Shown: piece by piece, positions 47,301-58,812 of the stretch
How positions within the stretch are numbered: the first letter of the stretch is position 1
Layout: each line of letters begins with the position of its first letter
NCBI GenBank assembly: GCA_024195265.1
Contig: JAJLRJ010000006.1
Coordinates: 644,001 to 708,000, forward strand
DNA length: 64,000 bases
From: Dendrophyllia cribrosa
Lineage: Eukaryota; Cnidaria; Anthozoa; Scleractinia; Dendrophylliidae
Direction of reading: 5' to 3'
Translations under genes and position numbers: made by a program
The notes under the pieces: model-generated
The model's database searches: none
What the model was told of the DNA's origin: nothing
Seen by the model: only the letters and a program-made list of their open reading frames with translations

Positions 47301-50300
47301 TGCCGTTTGTGGGACTGTCGTGTTAAAAAGTGTAGTATGATGTTTTATCAACATATTAGGAGCAACCCGAAATAAAAACAAACATGTAAAACAAGTTATT
47401 TGTCAGTAACTGGGAATTTTCCTGTATAAAGACACCATATAACGAGCAATTTAATTAGAAATGAATCAAATAATACTATTCAGTTCCAAAAAATCCTGTC
47501 ATATTTGAGGGTTCACTCAGATGCATGTCTTATAGCTTAAGAACCAGAAACCTTCACCTCAAATTTGTTTTCCAATATTAAGCCAAAACAAAACTTCATT
47601 TTTATTGAATATTCTTGTTATAACAATCAATATTTATAATTAATGTAATCAGAATAATATGGCAATAGAAATGAGATCAATATGAACAACATTACGTCAA
47701 TGACTTTCCACTCCAATAAAACAAGTTGTTGGTTGAAACAGACAGGCTAAAATAGTAGTATTTTCTGTTATGCTGGACAATAAGTCATCACGCAAATACT
47801 GCTCTTCCAGCATGCCCTTCAGATCTATTAATTAGCATGTCTAAGCCCAGTCCCTTGGGAGTACTCGTCATCTCACAAATGTGCAGACAAATTCATGTAA
47901 AGTCTTGGCAATGGGCTACCCACCATAAGTCATTACAATGTAAGTAAAGTCACAGTTCACACTGAATAAATTGGGTATACGAGACTGAGAATGTCTATCA
48001 CATGATCCTTTCTACCTTGATCTGATAATTCCTCCAGGCTTTGAGCTTTAGATTCTGCTAAGTCCCCAACAACTTTCAGAAAATAACGCACAGCATTTCC
48101 AGGCAGGTATGCAAGAGGAACTTCCATCACATCAATCACTTCCAAAGTCTGTTCATCAGCCCCTGCCTCCACAGCTCTTTGGCGCGCCTCACTTTCAGCA
48201 TATTCACGCGCTTTTTCACGGGTTGTGTTGGCCATGGGAATGACCTGATCAAACGTTCCACTGACTTTACTTAAAGCAGCACCAACGGCATTTGCAACCT
48301 ACACAGGAATAAATGCATTGATATTATTTATTTACTAACTAAAAAGTAACTCACTTACAGAGTTAATCTTTGAGTCATCTTAACTTTTGAGTATGTGAAT
48401 GGCCACCACCATTTCCTATGGTGCTGTTTATTATGCTGTACAAGGTGGTTCTAACTTTTGAGTCTGTGGACAAAATCCTAAAGTGTGACTATTCAAATGA
48501 AAGCTATTGAGCAGTGTTTCCCTGTGGTACTGTTTATTATGCTGTACAAGGTGGATCTAACTTTTGAGTCTTTGGATGAAACCTTTATTCCGCTTAAGTG
48601 TGACCATTCAAATGAAAGCTATTGAGCAGTACTTTCTACTGCTGCTGTTTATTAAGCTGTAAAATTCAAGGTTGTTCTTACTTTTGAGTCTGCAGATGAA
48701 ATCCTAAAGTGTGACCATTCAAATGAAAGCTACTGAGCAGTACTTTCCTGTGGTGCTGTTTATTATGCTGTACAAGGTGGTTCTAACTTTTGAGTCCGTG
48801 GATGAAATCCTGAAGTGTGACCATTCAAATGAAAGCTACTGAGCAGTACTTTCCTGTGGTGCTGTTTATTATGCTGTACAAGGTGGTTCTAACTTTTGAG
48901 TCCGTGGATGAAATCCTGAAGTGTGACCATTCAAATGAAAGCTACTGAGCAGTACTTTCCCGTGGTACTATTTATTATGCCGTACAAGCTGGTTCTAACT
49001 TTTGAGTCTGTGGAAGAAATCCTAAAATGTGACCATTCAAATGAAAGCTATTGAGCAGTACTTTCCTGTGGTTACTGTTTAGTGTGCTGAAGAAAGGTGG
49101 TTCTAACTTTTTAGTCAGTCCATTATGCTTTACAAAAAGCTCATAGCCTTACTTTAACTCATACCCAATTATACACCAGTGGAAAGAGAAACTTAAGAAA
49201 TTAAACACGAAGAAAAGTTGCTTGTCTCAGGAAACAACATGATGCTACAGACCACACCTCTTCAATGTGGTAATGTGAATTAAGCTAATAATTAATCTGC
49301 TACCTGATAATATTCAGGACACAGCACATCCGAGGCTCCTTTCAGGATCTTCGACCTGTCAGCTTCAGTAACATCCACAAGAATGCTGCCTCCCCCGACA
49401 AGAATTACTGGCTGGTCCGTGCCACTGACCTGTTACAATGAAAGAATATTAACATATATATATATATATTAATAAATTTTCTGTAGTTTTTCTTTGGAGA
49501 AATGTATTTAATTCCCAGTCAAAGTATCTGTAGCTGAGCTTGCAGGTGATCTCTCTTACACACAGTCAGGGGAGCCTACTGTCAGTGTACAATAATACTG
49601 TGTACATACAAACACAGAGCGAGCCTTCAGTGTACAGTGTAAATACAAACACAGAGGGAGCCTACACTGAAGCAAATCCCAATGTCATTTGTTTTCTCTG
49701 AATAATTTTTTGTTTCTAAATAAAACAGTTCACTTGATGAAGAATATTATTACTCAGCACTGTTTTCATATTTTGCAGTGTTTGTTAAAAGTTCGGGGCA
49801 AACTTCTAGCCAGCAAATACAAAGATGTATTTGAAATAATGGACTCCCTTGGTTAATTGCTCCTTCTTGAACAATTAAAAAATAATTATCACTCCCTAGC
49901 TAATATATTATTTTGAAGAAATATGGCAACCAATCTTTCGAAACTTAATTTCCAAACGTACCTTGACCCGATCTACTGCAGTTTCAATCTTTCTTTTAAT
50001 CTCTTCCATTGCACCAATCCGAATGTCTTCTGGAATGTGCTTCACTTTTTCCTTGTCTCCGACATCATCACATAAACCAGAAGCTACAGCTATATCAGTA
50101 GATGTCAGGGTATTTCCACCAAATACCAAGGCTTCAGTAGTCAACTTATAACCCACACTGGAGGGACCAACTGTAATTCCATCCTGCACAGTGATAATTA
50201 ATAGGGCAAGGAGAAATTTGATACTGATCAATATTAGGGCTTTAAGGGTTATACAGACATATTTCCCAGTCTCAATGATGTCTCAATAAACAGGGTTTGA

Positions 50301-53300
50301 CTGTATAGTTAACATTAGTATTGAATTACGAAATACTCACATGTGACTGTATAGTTAACAAAGTATTGAGCCACAATATAATAACATGTGACTGTATAGT
50401 AACAAAGTATCAAACAAAAAACTCACATGACTACATGTCTATAGTAACAAAGTATCGATCAGAACCACAATATACTAACACGACTGTATAGTAACAAAGT
50501 ATTGAACCACAATAAACTAACACGACTTTATAGTAACAAAGTATTGAACCACAATATACTAACACGACTGTATAGTAACAAAGTATTGAACCGCAATATA
50601 CTAACACGACTTTATAGTAACAAAGTATTGAACCACAATATACTAACACGACTTTATAGTAACAAAGTATTGAACGGCACATGTATACTAGCATATGACT
50701 GCTATAGTTTGTATTGAACCAGGAAATACTCACCTGTGACTGTCGCACTATTGATCCACCTCCGAGTCCAATGCTCAGTACATCAGGCATTCGGAAGTTG
50801 GTATTCACACCTCCGATCTACATGCATCAGATTAGCAAAAATGAATTATTATTATCTAGTCATAATTTTAAGAAAAACGACAAAACGTTTTAGTTTGAAA
50901 AACATGTTTCGACAGCAACTTCTGTCATCTTCAGTTAATAAGTAATGTACAAAGCGTTGACAGTGAATAATTATAAGTGGGAACAAATGTTAATTATGCT
51001 AGTAACAACAATGTAAATAAAAGCGTGGCAATGTGAGAATTATAAGGATAGTTTCAAATTTACATGATATAATTGTTGATTCAAAGACGGTTTTTCTCTA
51101 TGAATATGAAAAGCCTCTTTTATCTTAAGTTGGAAACTCGTGGACGCGTGATCTAAAATATGAAAGCAATCTTGTGAACACAAGGTACGACAATGTTCAG
51201 AATCAGTAGATGTTTGAAAATGTGAGAGGTCCTGTCATTGACTAAGTGCTCACGCACGCGTGTGGAAAAATGCTGGGTTGTTTCGCCGACATAACAGGCA
51301 TTCATATACAGCCCGCACATACAAACTTATAAACCACACGCGAACGAAACCCGTCAGGGACAGGGTCTTTCACACTAAACATGTTGCCTATCTTAAAGGA
51401 AGAAAAAACTAATTTTATATCCAAATCATTGCAATAGCGCTTGATAAAGTGACGAATCTTTTTCCGAGTAACGACAGAAAAATGTCCTGTGTAGGGCAGC
51501 TTAAAGTAAAATGTAGGTGAAGTGGGAAGAGAATCCCGGGGACAATGATTACTTAGGGTCCCAGTAATGTAGCGGTTTACAACTCTTTCAATTAAATGGG
51601 CAGGGAAAAGATTCTTTTTTAGGATTTCCATAAGCTTGGTAATGTCCTCGTGTAGCCCCAACCAGGTGTTATTGATCTTATAGGCCCTATCATTGATCTT
51701 ATATATTGATCTTATAGGCCCTATCAAGCTTATGGAAATCCTAAAAAAGAATCTTTTCCCTGCCCATTTAATTGAAAGAGTTGTAAAAAGGTACATGTAC
51801 ATGTAGAAGGCTTCAATTGAAGTGAAAATGCTACATCATAGTGCACTTGGTAAGATTCTAAACTTGCAAACCTTGTAAAAGATCTAACTTGTAATCCAAG
51901 ATTTAATTTTGATAAAGTCACACATTTCAATGCATCTGAAGACAAGTTTGCCAACCATTTTTAAAGTTTTTAATAAGAACATAGATTTTTTAGATCTTGA
52001 ACTTTTTATATGGATTTTAGATTTTTATTCTTAATTTTTAAAGTTGGTGTGACAAATTATATTTAAAACTGAGATGAATATGTACTAGACTGATGTAGAT
52101 GTTACAACGACTAGGGAAGTAGGGAAAATAGCATGATAAATCCGGGACTAGAGACAAACCAAGACCTTTTTTTAAAAAAATAGGAGTCCAAGACCTGATG
52201 CTTGAGACTCAAGTACTCAAGTGCTGAAAAATATTCAATGTTTAAAAAGTTCTCAAATGTATAAAACTCACCTTAACACGTGTAGATGCTTGCCTTGGAA
52301 ATCCATCTTTGAGAACTCCAACATCTGTTGTTGTTCCTCCGATATCAATCACAATTGCATCCTGAACTCCGGACAGAAATGCTGCTCCTCGCATGGAGTT
52401 TGTTGGACCAGAAGCAAATGTGAAAACTGGAAGACGTCTTGTTCGCTCAGCACTATTAAAACAATAACAATAAAAATGTGCATTTAAAGAATGTGCATTA
52501 AGGATAGTTTCCATAATAATGAAGCAACCAGGAATATCGCTATTTCCCCCTGAATGGGATGCTAGTCCATTGCAGGGTTATAGGTACTGCCAGCATTTTG
52601 TCACTGGTACCCATTTATACACCTGGGTGGAGAGAGACAATGTGGAGCAAAGTTGCTTGTCCAATGAAACAACATGACAGCAGAGACCAGGTCCTGAGCC
52701 ACCAGGCCTTGAGCCACCAGGCCTTGAGCCACCAGGCCTTGAGCCACCAGGCCTTGAGCCACCCGGCCCTTAGGCCACCAGGCCTTGAGCCACAGACCAG
52801 GCCTCGAACCACTGACCTTCAGATCTGAATTCCAACGTGCTAACTACTATACTACAACATTACACCTTAACTACATTGCGAGTTCCCGGCACTGTTAAAA
52901 ATCCACTAATGCTTATATTTTGATTACCTTATTATTGTACCATCGTTCTGTGTGAGATAACATGGACACCTCAAACCCAGCATCTTTAAAGCCTCACAGA
53001 ATGCCTTCACTGTCTGCTCACAGAGTGGCTTTAGGCTTTCATTTAGAACAGAAGCATTCTCGCGCTCCAGGAGTCCTATCAGACCCACCTCATGGCTAAG
53101 TGTCATGCTTATGTCTGGATACACAGGTTTGATGAGTTCAGCAACTTGTTTTTCTTGTTTTCCAGAAGCTGGAGAGAACACTCCGACAATGACAATATTT
53201 CTTATACCTGTAAAAGTATATCATAAAAAAACAATGTGGAAAATATAATCATTTGACAATTGACTCAATCCAAGCAAAGTGCCCTGCTACTGAGTTACAG

Positions 53301-55863
53301 CAGCCCCCCTTTTATCTGGGATTTTACCCTATACCCACCAGGTCTCCCATTTCTGAATTACCTGGATCTGCCCCTGGGCTACATGACTGTGCAATTTGTG
53401 CTGATCAGCTCACTAGTTACAAACAAAAATTTTGTCACCTGAGCAAGCAAAAATCTATTTGTCAGCATTTAATAGCATCAATCCACATTGTTTCTTGTTA
53501 CCCAGGTGTGTAAATAAATACCAACAAACACAAAGCTGCTGGGGTAAAACCAACCAGGGGGGGAATAGCAGAGATGCCAACCTCTGGAGATTAAAAATAG
53601 GGAGTTTTTTCTGGGGGTGAAATTTCTCTACACCACCCCCCCCCCCCCCCCCCCCCCCCCCCTCCCGAGGGGTGAATCGAGCGACATAGGATATAGTCAC
53701 AAGCATCAAGGGGGGTCCGGAAAGTGTTTTTTTGGTGTTACCCTATAAAGGTACCATTTTCTGCATTCCTGAGACCCGCAAGATTTTGGGAAAATTTGGG
53801 TTCAAATCTTAGCCTATTGTAGAGAAAAGATCCAAAGTCGCTTTTATCTGGGAGATTTGGTGACCCGTACGGGAGACCAGGAGATTCGTTCCGTATCCGG
53901 GTGACTCCCAGATAATCCGGGAGAGTTGGCATAAGTGAATAGTAATACTCCTAGTTACTTCATGCTACTGCAGAATGCTAGGGATGAAACCCTGTGGTGG
54001 ACTAGCAACCTATCCAGGGGGGAGTAGTAATACTCCTAGTTACTTCATGCTACAGAAACTTAACAAAATGCAAGGGATTAAACCCTGTGATGGACTAGCA
54101 TCCTATCCAGGGGGGAGTAGTAATACTCCTAGTTACTTCATGCTACAGAAACTTAACAAAATGCAAGGGATTAAACCCTGTGGTGGACTAGCAACCTATC
54201 CAGGGGGGAGTAGTAATACTCCTAGTTACTTCATGCTACAGAAACTTAACAAAATGCAAGGGATTAAACCCTGTGATAGACTAGCATCCTATCCAGAGGG
54301 GAGTAGTAATACTCCTAGTTACTTCATGCTACAGAAACTTAACAAAATGCTTGGGATTAAACCCTGTGATGGATTAGCAACCTATCCAGGGGGGAGTAGT
54401 AATACTCCTAGTTACTTCATGCTTCAGAAACTTAACAAAATGCAAGGGATTAAACCCTGTGATGGACTAGCAACCTATCCAGGGGGGAGTAGTAATACTC
54501 CTATTTACTTCATGCTACAGAAACTTAACAAAATGCAAAGGATTAAACCCTGTGATGGACTAGCATCCTATCCAGGCGGGAGTAGTAAATCATACTCCTA
54601 GTTACTTCATGCTTCAGAAACTTAACAAAATGCAAGGGATTAAACCCTGTGGTGGACTAGCAACCTATCCAGGGGGGGGGGGGGGGGGGGGGGGGGAGTA
54701 GTAATACTCCTAGTTACTTCATGCTACAGAAACTTAACAAAATGCAAGGGATTAAACCCTGTGATGGACTAGCAACCTATCCAGGGGGGAGTAGTAATAC
54801 TCCTAGTTACTTCATGCTACAGAAACTTAACAAAATGCAACGGATTAAACCCTGTGATGGACTACATGTAGCATCCTATCCAGGCGGGAGTAGTAAATCA
54901 TACTCCTAGTTACTTCATGCTTCAGAAACTTAACAAAATGCAAGGGATTAAACCCTGTGATAGACTAGCATCCTATCCAGAGGGGAGTAGTAATACTCCT
55001 AGTTACTTCATGCTACAGAAACTTAACAAAATGCAAGGGATTAAACCCTGTGATGGACTAGCAACCTATCCAGGCGGGAGTAGTAAATCATACTCCTAGT
55101 TACTTCATGCTTCAGAAACTTAACAAAATGCTAGGGATTAAACTCTGTGACGGACTAGCAACCTATCCAGGGGGGAGTAGTAATACTCCTAGTCACTTTA
55201 TTAATTATATAATATAAAAGTACAGTGTATATAAATCAATTTATCCTGTGATCGCATGATGGACTTGCATCCCATCCAGGGGAGAGTAGCACTATTCCTT
55301 GCTGGCCTTCATGCTACAAAAACCAAATTAAATTTCTGCTACATGGGTTGCCTGTGACAAATGTGCAACTTTAGTAATTTTGTTTTAAACAAAAAAAGAC
55401 AATTTAGCCAACCTGCATCATGCACTTCCTTTGCAATCCTTAGAACCTCTTCCTCGTCAACATCAGTTATACAGGAGCAGTCGTACTGGTACCCTCCATT
55501 GAGGAAAAAGTGCTTCCCACTGATCACATCCCTCAGGTCAGCAGGAAAATCACACAACGGTGGTATAGCTTGTGTTGCTGGTCCACACAACCTTAAAACA
55601 GCCACTTTAGTGAGTCCTCGTCTTTGCACAACTGCATTCACAAAATGGGTTGTGCCAATGTTCACCCTCGCAACATATTGCGCAGGATTCGGTTGATACT
55701 CTTGGGGAAGCTGCTGTAATGCTGATCTGATAGCTTCAGTGACCCCTGATGTGACATCTCGTGTTGTTGGAACTTTAGCAGAACACAGCACTTCCTTCTT
55801 TCTGAGTATTACAGCATCAGTGTTGGTTCCTCCAACATCCACTCCAATACAAAGCCATGACAT
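43913..55863 (-). CDS. hydantoinase/oxoprolinase A fused to DUF917 (S-methyl-thiohydantoin desulfurase) domain
   Basis: Twelve exons: 55413-55863, 52928-53207, 52272-52452, 50734-50817, 49962-50183, 49304-49429, 48016-48298, 46918-47206, 46260-46476, 44893-45176, 44387-44567 and 43913-44302. They total 2988 bases, 995 residues, with all phases consistent. The first half (about 1-560) is a HyuA/oxoprolinase-type ATPase: GVDVGGTNTDAV near residue 7, VNIGTTHFVNAV, FASGPTNSMRGAAF, VIDIGGTTTDVGVL and SIGLGGGS. The second half (about 590-980) is DUF917-like, with IGAGIMGCGGGGSPYLGR and DADGMGRAFPELQM. Family members hydrolyse hydantoins or 5-oxoproline with ATP, or desulfurate S-methyl thiohydantoins; in microbes the two parts are often neighbouring genes. 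The substrate here is unknown; a cytosolic location is inferred from the lack of a signal peptide. Confidence 0.88.
44387..44567 (-). CDS. hydantoinase-DUF917 gene, exon 11
   Basis: Acceptor tatgttag, donor gtttgg, phase 2 to 0. The following intron is only 84 bases and is open in frame. Confidence 0.75.
44615..44865 (+). repeat. 106-bp satellite, second locus
   Basis: Two to three units of ggtcacactttaggatttca, ccaccttgtacagcataata, aagtactgctcaatagcttt; the same family as 29277-29890, in the intron between exons 10 and 11. Confidence 0.85.
44893..45176 (-). CDS. hydantoinase-DUF917 gene, exon 10
   Basis: Acceptor cttcgcag, donor gtgggt, phase 0 to 2; CAEIGGANSIEPL and DADGMGRAFPELQM. Confidence 0.85.
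45395..46065. repeat. 17-bp minisatellite, about 38 units
   Basis: Unit gcagacacctctctaag with variants gcgg, gtgg and accattct. The edges carry contgtaagg-type units and an inverted ccaccttagagagagtcc. It lies in the intron between exons 9 and 10. Confidence 0.95.
46260..46476 (-). CDS. hydantoinase-DUF917 gene, exon 9
   Basis: Acceptor atcttgcag, donor gtaaag, phase 2 to 0; LGSTPELTGTVAAACYMGAP. Confidence 0.8.
46690..46907 (-). pseudogene. two degenerate partial duplicates of exon 8
   Basis: ctcacttgttag...aaggccctttatcacccgga...cttccccctcccccac (46700-46770), and gggtgaataacaagaaactc...tacatcccatgatacctgtc (46797-46905), resemble the first 110 bases of exon 8 (46911-47020). Both are interrupted, the second by a G run of about 20 at 46839. 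Confidence 0.65.
46918..47206 (-). CDS. hydantoinase-DUF917 gene, exon 8 (linker and start of DUF917)
   Basis: Acceptor tctttgcag, donor gtgagt, phase 1 to 2. An acidic, Gln/Pro-rich linker is followed by IGAGIMGCGGGGSPYLGR. Confidence 0.85.
48016..48298 (-). CDS. hydantoinase-DUF917 gene, exon 7
   Basis: Acceptor ctgtgtag, donor gtagaa, phase 0 to 1; VANAVGAALSKVSG, end of the ATPase half. Confidence 0.85.
48400..49115 (-). repeat. 106-bp satellite, third locus (inverted)
   Basis: About six units of ctgtttattatgctgtacaa, ggtggttctaacttttgagt, gtgaccattcaaatgaaagc; reverse complement of the family at 29.3 and 44.6 kb. It lies in the intron between exons 6 and 7. Confidence 0.9.
49304..49429 (-). 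CDS. hydantoinase-DUF917 gene, exon 6
   Basis: Acceptor tgtaacag, donor gtagca, 42 codons, phase 0; PVILVGGGSILV. Confidence 0.85.
49962..50183 (-). CDS. hydantoinase-DUF917 gene, exon 5
   Basis: Acceptor actgtgcag, donor gtacgt, 74 codons, phase 0; GPSSVGYKLTTEALVFGG is the family's GP-x-SAG-like stretch. Confidence 0.85.
50455..50680 (+). repeat. 42-bp tandem repeat, about five units
   Basis: Unit aaccacaatatactaacacg-actttatagtaacaaagtattg; diverged units extend left to about 50290. It lies between exons 4 and 5. Confidence 0.9.
50734..50817 (-). CDS. hydantoinase-DUF917 gene, exon 4
   Basis: Acceptor catgtag, donor gtgagt, 28 codons, phase 0; LSIGLGGGSIVR. Confidence 0.85.
50850..51960 (-). 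mobile_element. Penelope-like element remnant with an inverted piece
   Basis: The minus strand encodes NLFPAHLIERVVNRYITG, YFKLPYTGHFSVVTRKKIR and FRSRVVYKFVCAGC; after a frameshift comes ACYVGETTQHFSTRVREHL, a GIY-YIG endonuclease start. Part of it (about 51590-51650) is repeated inverted at 51723-51785. The far end has ctgaagatgacagaagttgc-tgtcgaaacatg. It sits in the intron between exons 3 and 4. Confidence 0.75.
52272..52452 (-). CDS. hydantoinase-DUF917 gene, exon 3
   Basis: Acceptor tttaatag, donor gtgagt, phase 2 to 0; contains the second phosphate-binding motif VIDIGGTTTDVGVL. Confidence 0.88.
52545..52700 (+). repeat. dispersed SINE-like repeat
   Basis: gggatgctagtccattgcag, ggtacccatttatacacctg, gtggagagagacaatgtgga, aaagttgcttgtccaatgaa. 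A diverged relative is at about 49160-49255. Confidence 0.5.
52690..52800 (+). repeat. 15-bp tandem repeat (ccaccaggccttgag)
   Basis: Six to seven units inside the SINE-like repeat, between exons 2 and 3. Confidence 0.85.
52928..53207 (-). CDS. hydantoinase-DUF917 gene, exon 2
   Basis: Acceptor ttttacag, donor gtaatc, phase 1 to 2; contains GVFSPASGKQE and SHEVGLIGLLEREN. Confidence 0.85.
53634..53662 (+). repeat. poly-C tract
   Basis: About 28 C in the intron between exons 1 and 2. Confidence 0.9.
53955..55195 (+). repeat. 93-bp tandem repeat, about 13 units
   Basis: Unit includes gggattaaaccctgtgatgg, actagcaacctatccagggg, ggagtagtaatactcctagt, tacttcatgctacagaaact. The 31-codon period is stop-free, giving frames up to 208 codons. 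A lone diverged unit at 55250-55330 suggests growth from a single dispersed repeat. A G run of about 25 interrupts it at 54672. Confidence 0.95.
55413..55863 (-). CDS. hydantoinase-DUF917 gene, exon 1
   Basis: ATG at 55863 gives MSWLCIGVDVGGTNTDAV, so the nucleotide-binding loop sits right at the N-terminus as usual in this family. Donor gttggc, phase 1. Confidence 0.88.
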
Positions 55864-56044
55864 GGTGTGCTAAATGCCCTGTAGGTGTCCTCTGGGTTCA
55901 GTTTTAAACCGTCACCTCTTCAAACTGGGACTCCTTAGATTTGAAGTAGAAAATTTTTAGTCTACAAAAATGAAATTCTTTAAAGATAAAGGAGAAAACA
56001 GGGATAAATCCCATATTGTTTTAATAAAGAAATAAAAAACGCGC

Positions 56045-56205
56045 CGAGTGCATTATTGAGTTATATAAGCACGGGGGGATTTTTAAGAACACGAGAGAAG
56101 TGCAGAAAAGCACGAGCCGAAGGCGAGTGCTTTTCGCACTTCTCGAGTGTTCTTAAAAATTCCCAAGTGCTTATATAACTCAACAATGCACGAGGAACAA
56201 GTTTT
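56045..56205. repeat. hairpin element
   Basis: gagtgcattattgagttata, aagcacg..ttcttaaaaa is inverted after a ccgaagg loop (agtgcttttcgcacttctcg, tataactcaacaatgcacga); arms of about 75 bases. Confidence 0.75.
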
Positions 56206-56964
56206 TTTATTTCTTTTATAAAATGAAAACGGTTTTAATGAATCTTACGTCACGCGCGTGCTTTATCGAGTTATAATGAACTCGGTTTGACCAATCATAG
56301 CGCGCGCATTTCCTTAAGCATTTTATAATAAATTATAATCAATATTTAAACAGGGTTGTCCATTCAGCTATATTATATAGGGCTGATTTAAGTGGAGCCC
56401 TGTTTAACAAAAACGTATAATATTATTACATTTATACAGAGACAAACTAACTAAAGGTAAATAAAAATACAGATTACAATGACTAATACAAATATAGATA
56501 TGACTACATTTATAGGAATATAGTTATTCAGTTTTTGTTGGGAATGTTGCAAGTTGCATCTTAAGCTTTCTTTTAAGTGTAACTGTCAAAGTTCAGTTAC
56601 ATTCCTAAGGTCGGACAGCAGCATATTTCATACTCTAACATTGTTTATCCAAAACATCCTTGATATATTATAATATCTTTGATATCCTCGATATTGTTTA
56701 ACAGAATTCTTTTGCTGGGCAGAGATTTCGTGGAATTTTTCAAAGGTAAAACACTTTTGGGGCTAATGCAATTTTAATTGAATTAATTAGAAGTAAGAAT
56801 AGCCACTCCTTAACAAGCAAAAGGTGCAAATTTTAAATTACAGTTGGCTTTCCCTGCTCCAGGTTCTGTGGCTATATTTGCAAGGTGGTTTACAGTAACT
56901 GCATGGGGGTAACACCCGAAGCGGAGGAGGGGGGGGGGGGGGGGGCGGGAGGGGGTAGCGGGGC

Positions 56965-56991
56965 TAGGGTTAGGGTTAGGGTTAGGGTTAG
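56965..56991 (+). repeat. interstitial telomere-type repeat, four TAGGGT units
   Basis: Four exact TTAGGG-type units directly after a G-rich stretch. Confidence 0.9.
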
Positions 56992-57376
56992 CACTCTGGG
57001 CTGCTTCAAAGCACTACCACTAAAATATTCTACATAAGGTAGTTAATGGTTTATAGGGAATTGAATTTAGGAAGAGTTTATACAACCTGTACAGCCCATG
57101 ATAACCGGGGTACATACCGTAACTTATGTCACAGATATTGCAGAATGACCTTGCGTATTAAAATAAATGCTACTTTAATATGACATACGGGCACATGGCA
57201 TGACTTGACAAATACCAGCCTTGTATGTTACAGCCCTCCATACACGCAACACTGAAACGACACCTTCGCGAGATTTCAGCGAGAGATCTAAGCTTGATAA
57301 TTAAGCTTTATTATACGGTGTATTATAGCAGAAGCTAATTTCGAAATGGGGTAAATACGAATAGCTTTGTTCATAC

Positions 57377-57480
57377 CTCCTTTATTCCAGCTGAAACCAA
57401 ATTCGCTTCCACCGCTCCTCGCCGATCTCCTCACCGTGAACTGCATGAAAGATGAAAGAGGAAACACGGTCACGTAGCCG
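57377..57480 (-). other. possible 5' untranslated exon of the hydantoinase-DUF917 gene
   Basis: A donor ggag|gtatga at 57377 lies upstream of the gene, and an acceptor-like cccagag sits just before the start codon at 55863. Splicing across would place a stop before the ATG, so the exon would be untranslated. Weak evidence. Confidence 0.3.
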
Positions 57481-58433
57481 TGACATCGGTGAACTTCGTT
57501 TGATTGGACAAGAGTGACATTCAGTCACGGCTCCGTGCCTCGCCATTGGCTGTGTTTGGAAATATTAAACACACGCTCCAAGTCCAAAAGGGTATTAAAC
57601 ACAGCACAGAACGCTCTCGTAGATCAACTTAGACATCAATAAATGTATAAATGCTTCGTTAGGCCGCCATTTTATCATTTGATTCTTTTGGAAGCAGGAT
57701 GGAGGGGAGACTGGAACCAATTCCGCTTCCCCGACAAAAGGCTCCCCGGCCCCACCCTCATACGGGATTGTCGTCGATCGGCTCCTCGTCGTGGGTGAAA
57801 TGGGCCGATCAGTTAGTCTCAGCAGGGCCTCTTCACAAATGCCAGACTGAAGGCATCAGTCCCATGCAAATTTATGTTATGTTATGGTGACTTCTACAAG
57901 TGCAGTAAGATTTGGAGAGCAAACGATCGCTTTTCAATCGAGGTTGCAGCTGTCTCGGATCTCCTGATATGAAAATGAAGTTAAAAGTTACGCCATGAGC
58001 CGGCTCCTGGTAACGCTTCATTGCTTCATACCTCTCCCATAAAATAATTTGGAATTAGAATCATGCAACGATCTTCTATAAAGTTTCCTTTTTTTGTCAT
58101 GATTTAAATTTCGCTGAAATATAGCGTGACTATATAAACGCCCCCACCATGATATCGATAAACCGGGGGCTTTCCGCTAAGTGTATTTTCGATCATTTCT
58201 TTACTGTATTTACTGATCATGTTTACTGATCAAGTTGGGTAGGCAAGAAATTTGGCTGCGCGATACAAACGTCTGTGAAATTTGCCGACTATTCTAAAAG
58301 ATATCGCTTTTAAACTCGGCCACTTTACTAATTTTGAGATGCTTTTTCCAGCAGTGTCGATGGATTTTTGCTATCAGGCCAATGTAAAAATTTGGAAAAA
58401 CCGTGATAAGACCTATTGAGAGACGACTGCACT

Positions 58434-58812
58434 GGGGAACTCTACCTGAATGCCATATTTCCGCCACTTAACAATGTAAATATCTCGTTCACGTTTCAAA
58501 CCAAAAACCCTTCACTCATCTCATGAATCTATGTTGTGGGATGCTTTGTAAATTTTTGGGTATTTTTGGGAGGAAATAGTTTTTGTCAAAGGATTTGTAA
58601 AAAGTATAGAAATAAGAAATATTGAAGATTTAGTGAAGTTTTAAAATTAGAATTTGTAGTTAATAATTATAGACGGATACCAAGTTAGTCCACTTGCCGC
58701 CTGGGGTGCTCTTGTGTGGGTATCAAGTTCCAAAAATAATAATTTTTCTTTCAGTTTAGTATCCGTTCTTTAAACCTCTTCAAATTTCATTCAAATTCAG
58801 GTAGAGTTCCCC
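58434..58812. mobile_element. MITE-like element with 18-bp inverted ends
   Basis: ggggaactctacctgaat at the left is exactly inverted as attcaggtagagttcccc at the right, 379 bases overall. Confidence 0.65.

Noticed and set aside
53975..54601. 208-codon frame of 31-residue repeats
   Set aside because: Tandem repeat in an intron with no splice or start support; listed as a repeat.
57699..57890. 63-codon frame starting MEGRLEPIPLPRQ
   Set aside because: No recognisable similarity and no splice donor; possibly a first exon but unsupported.
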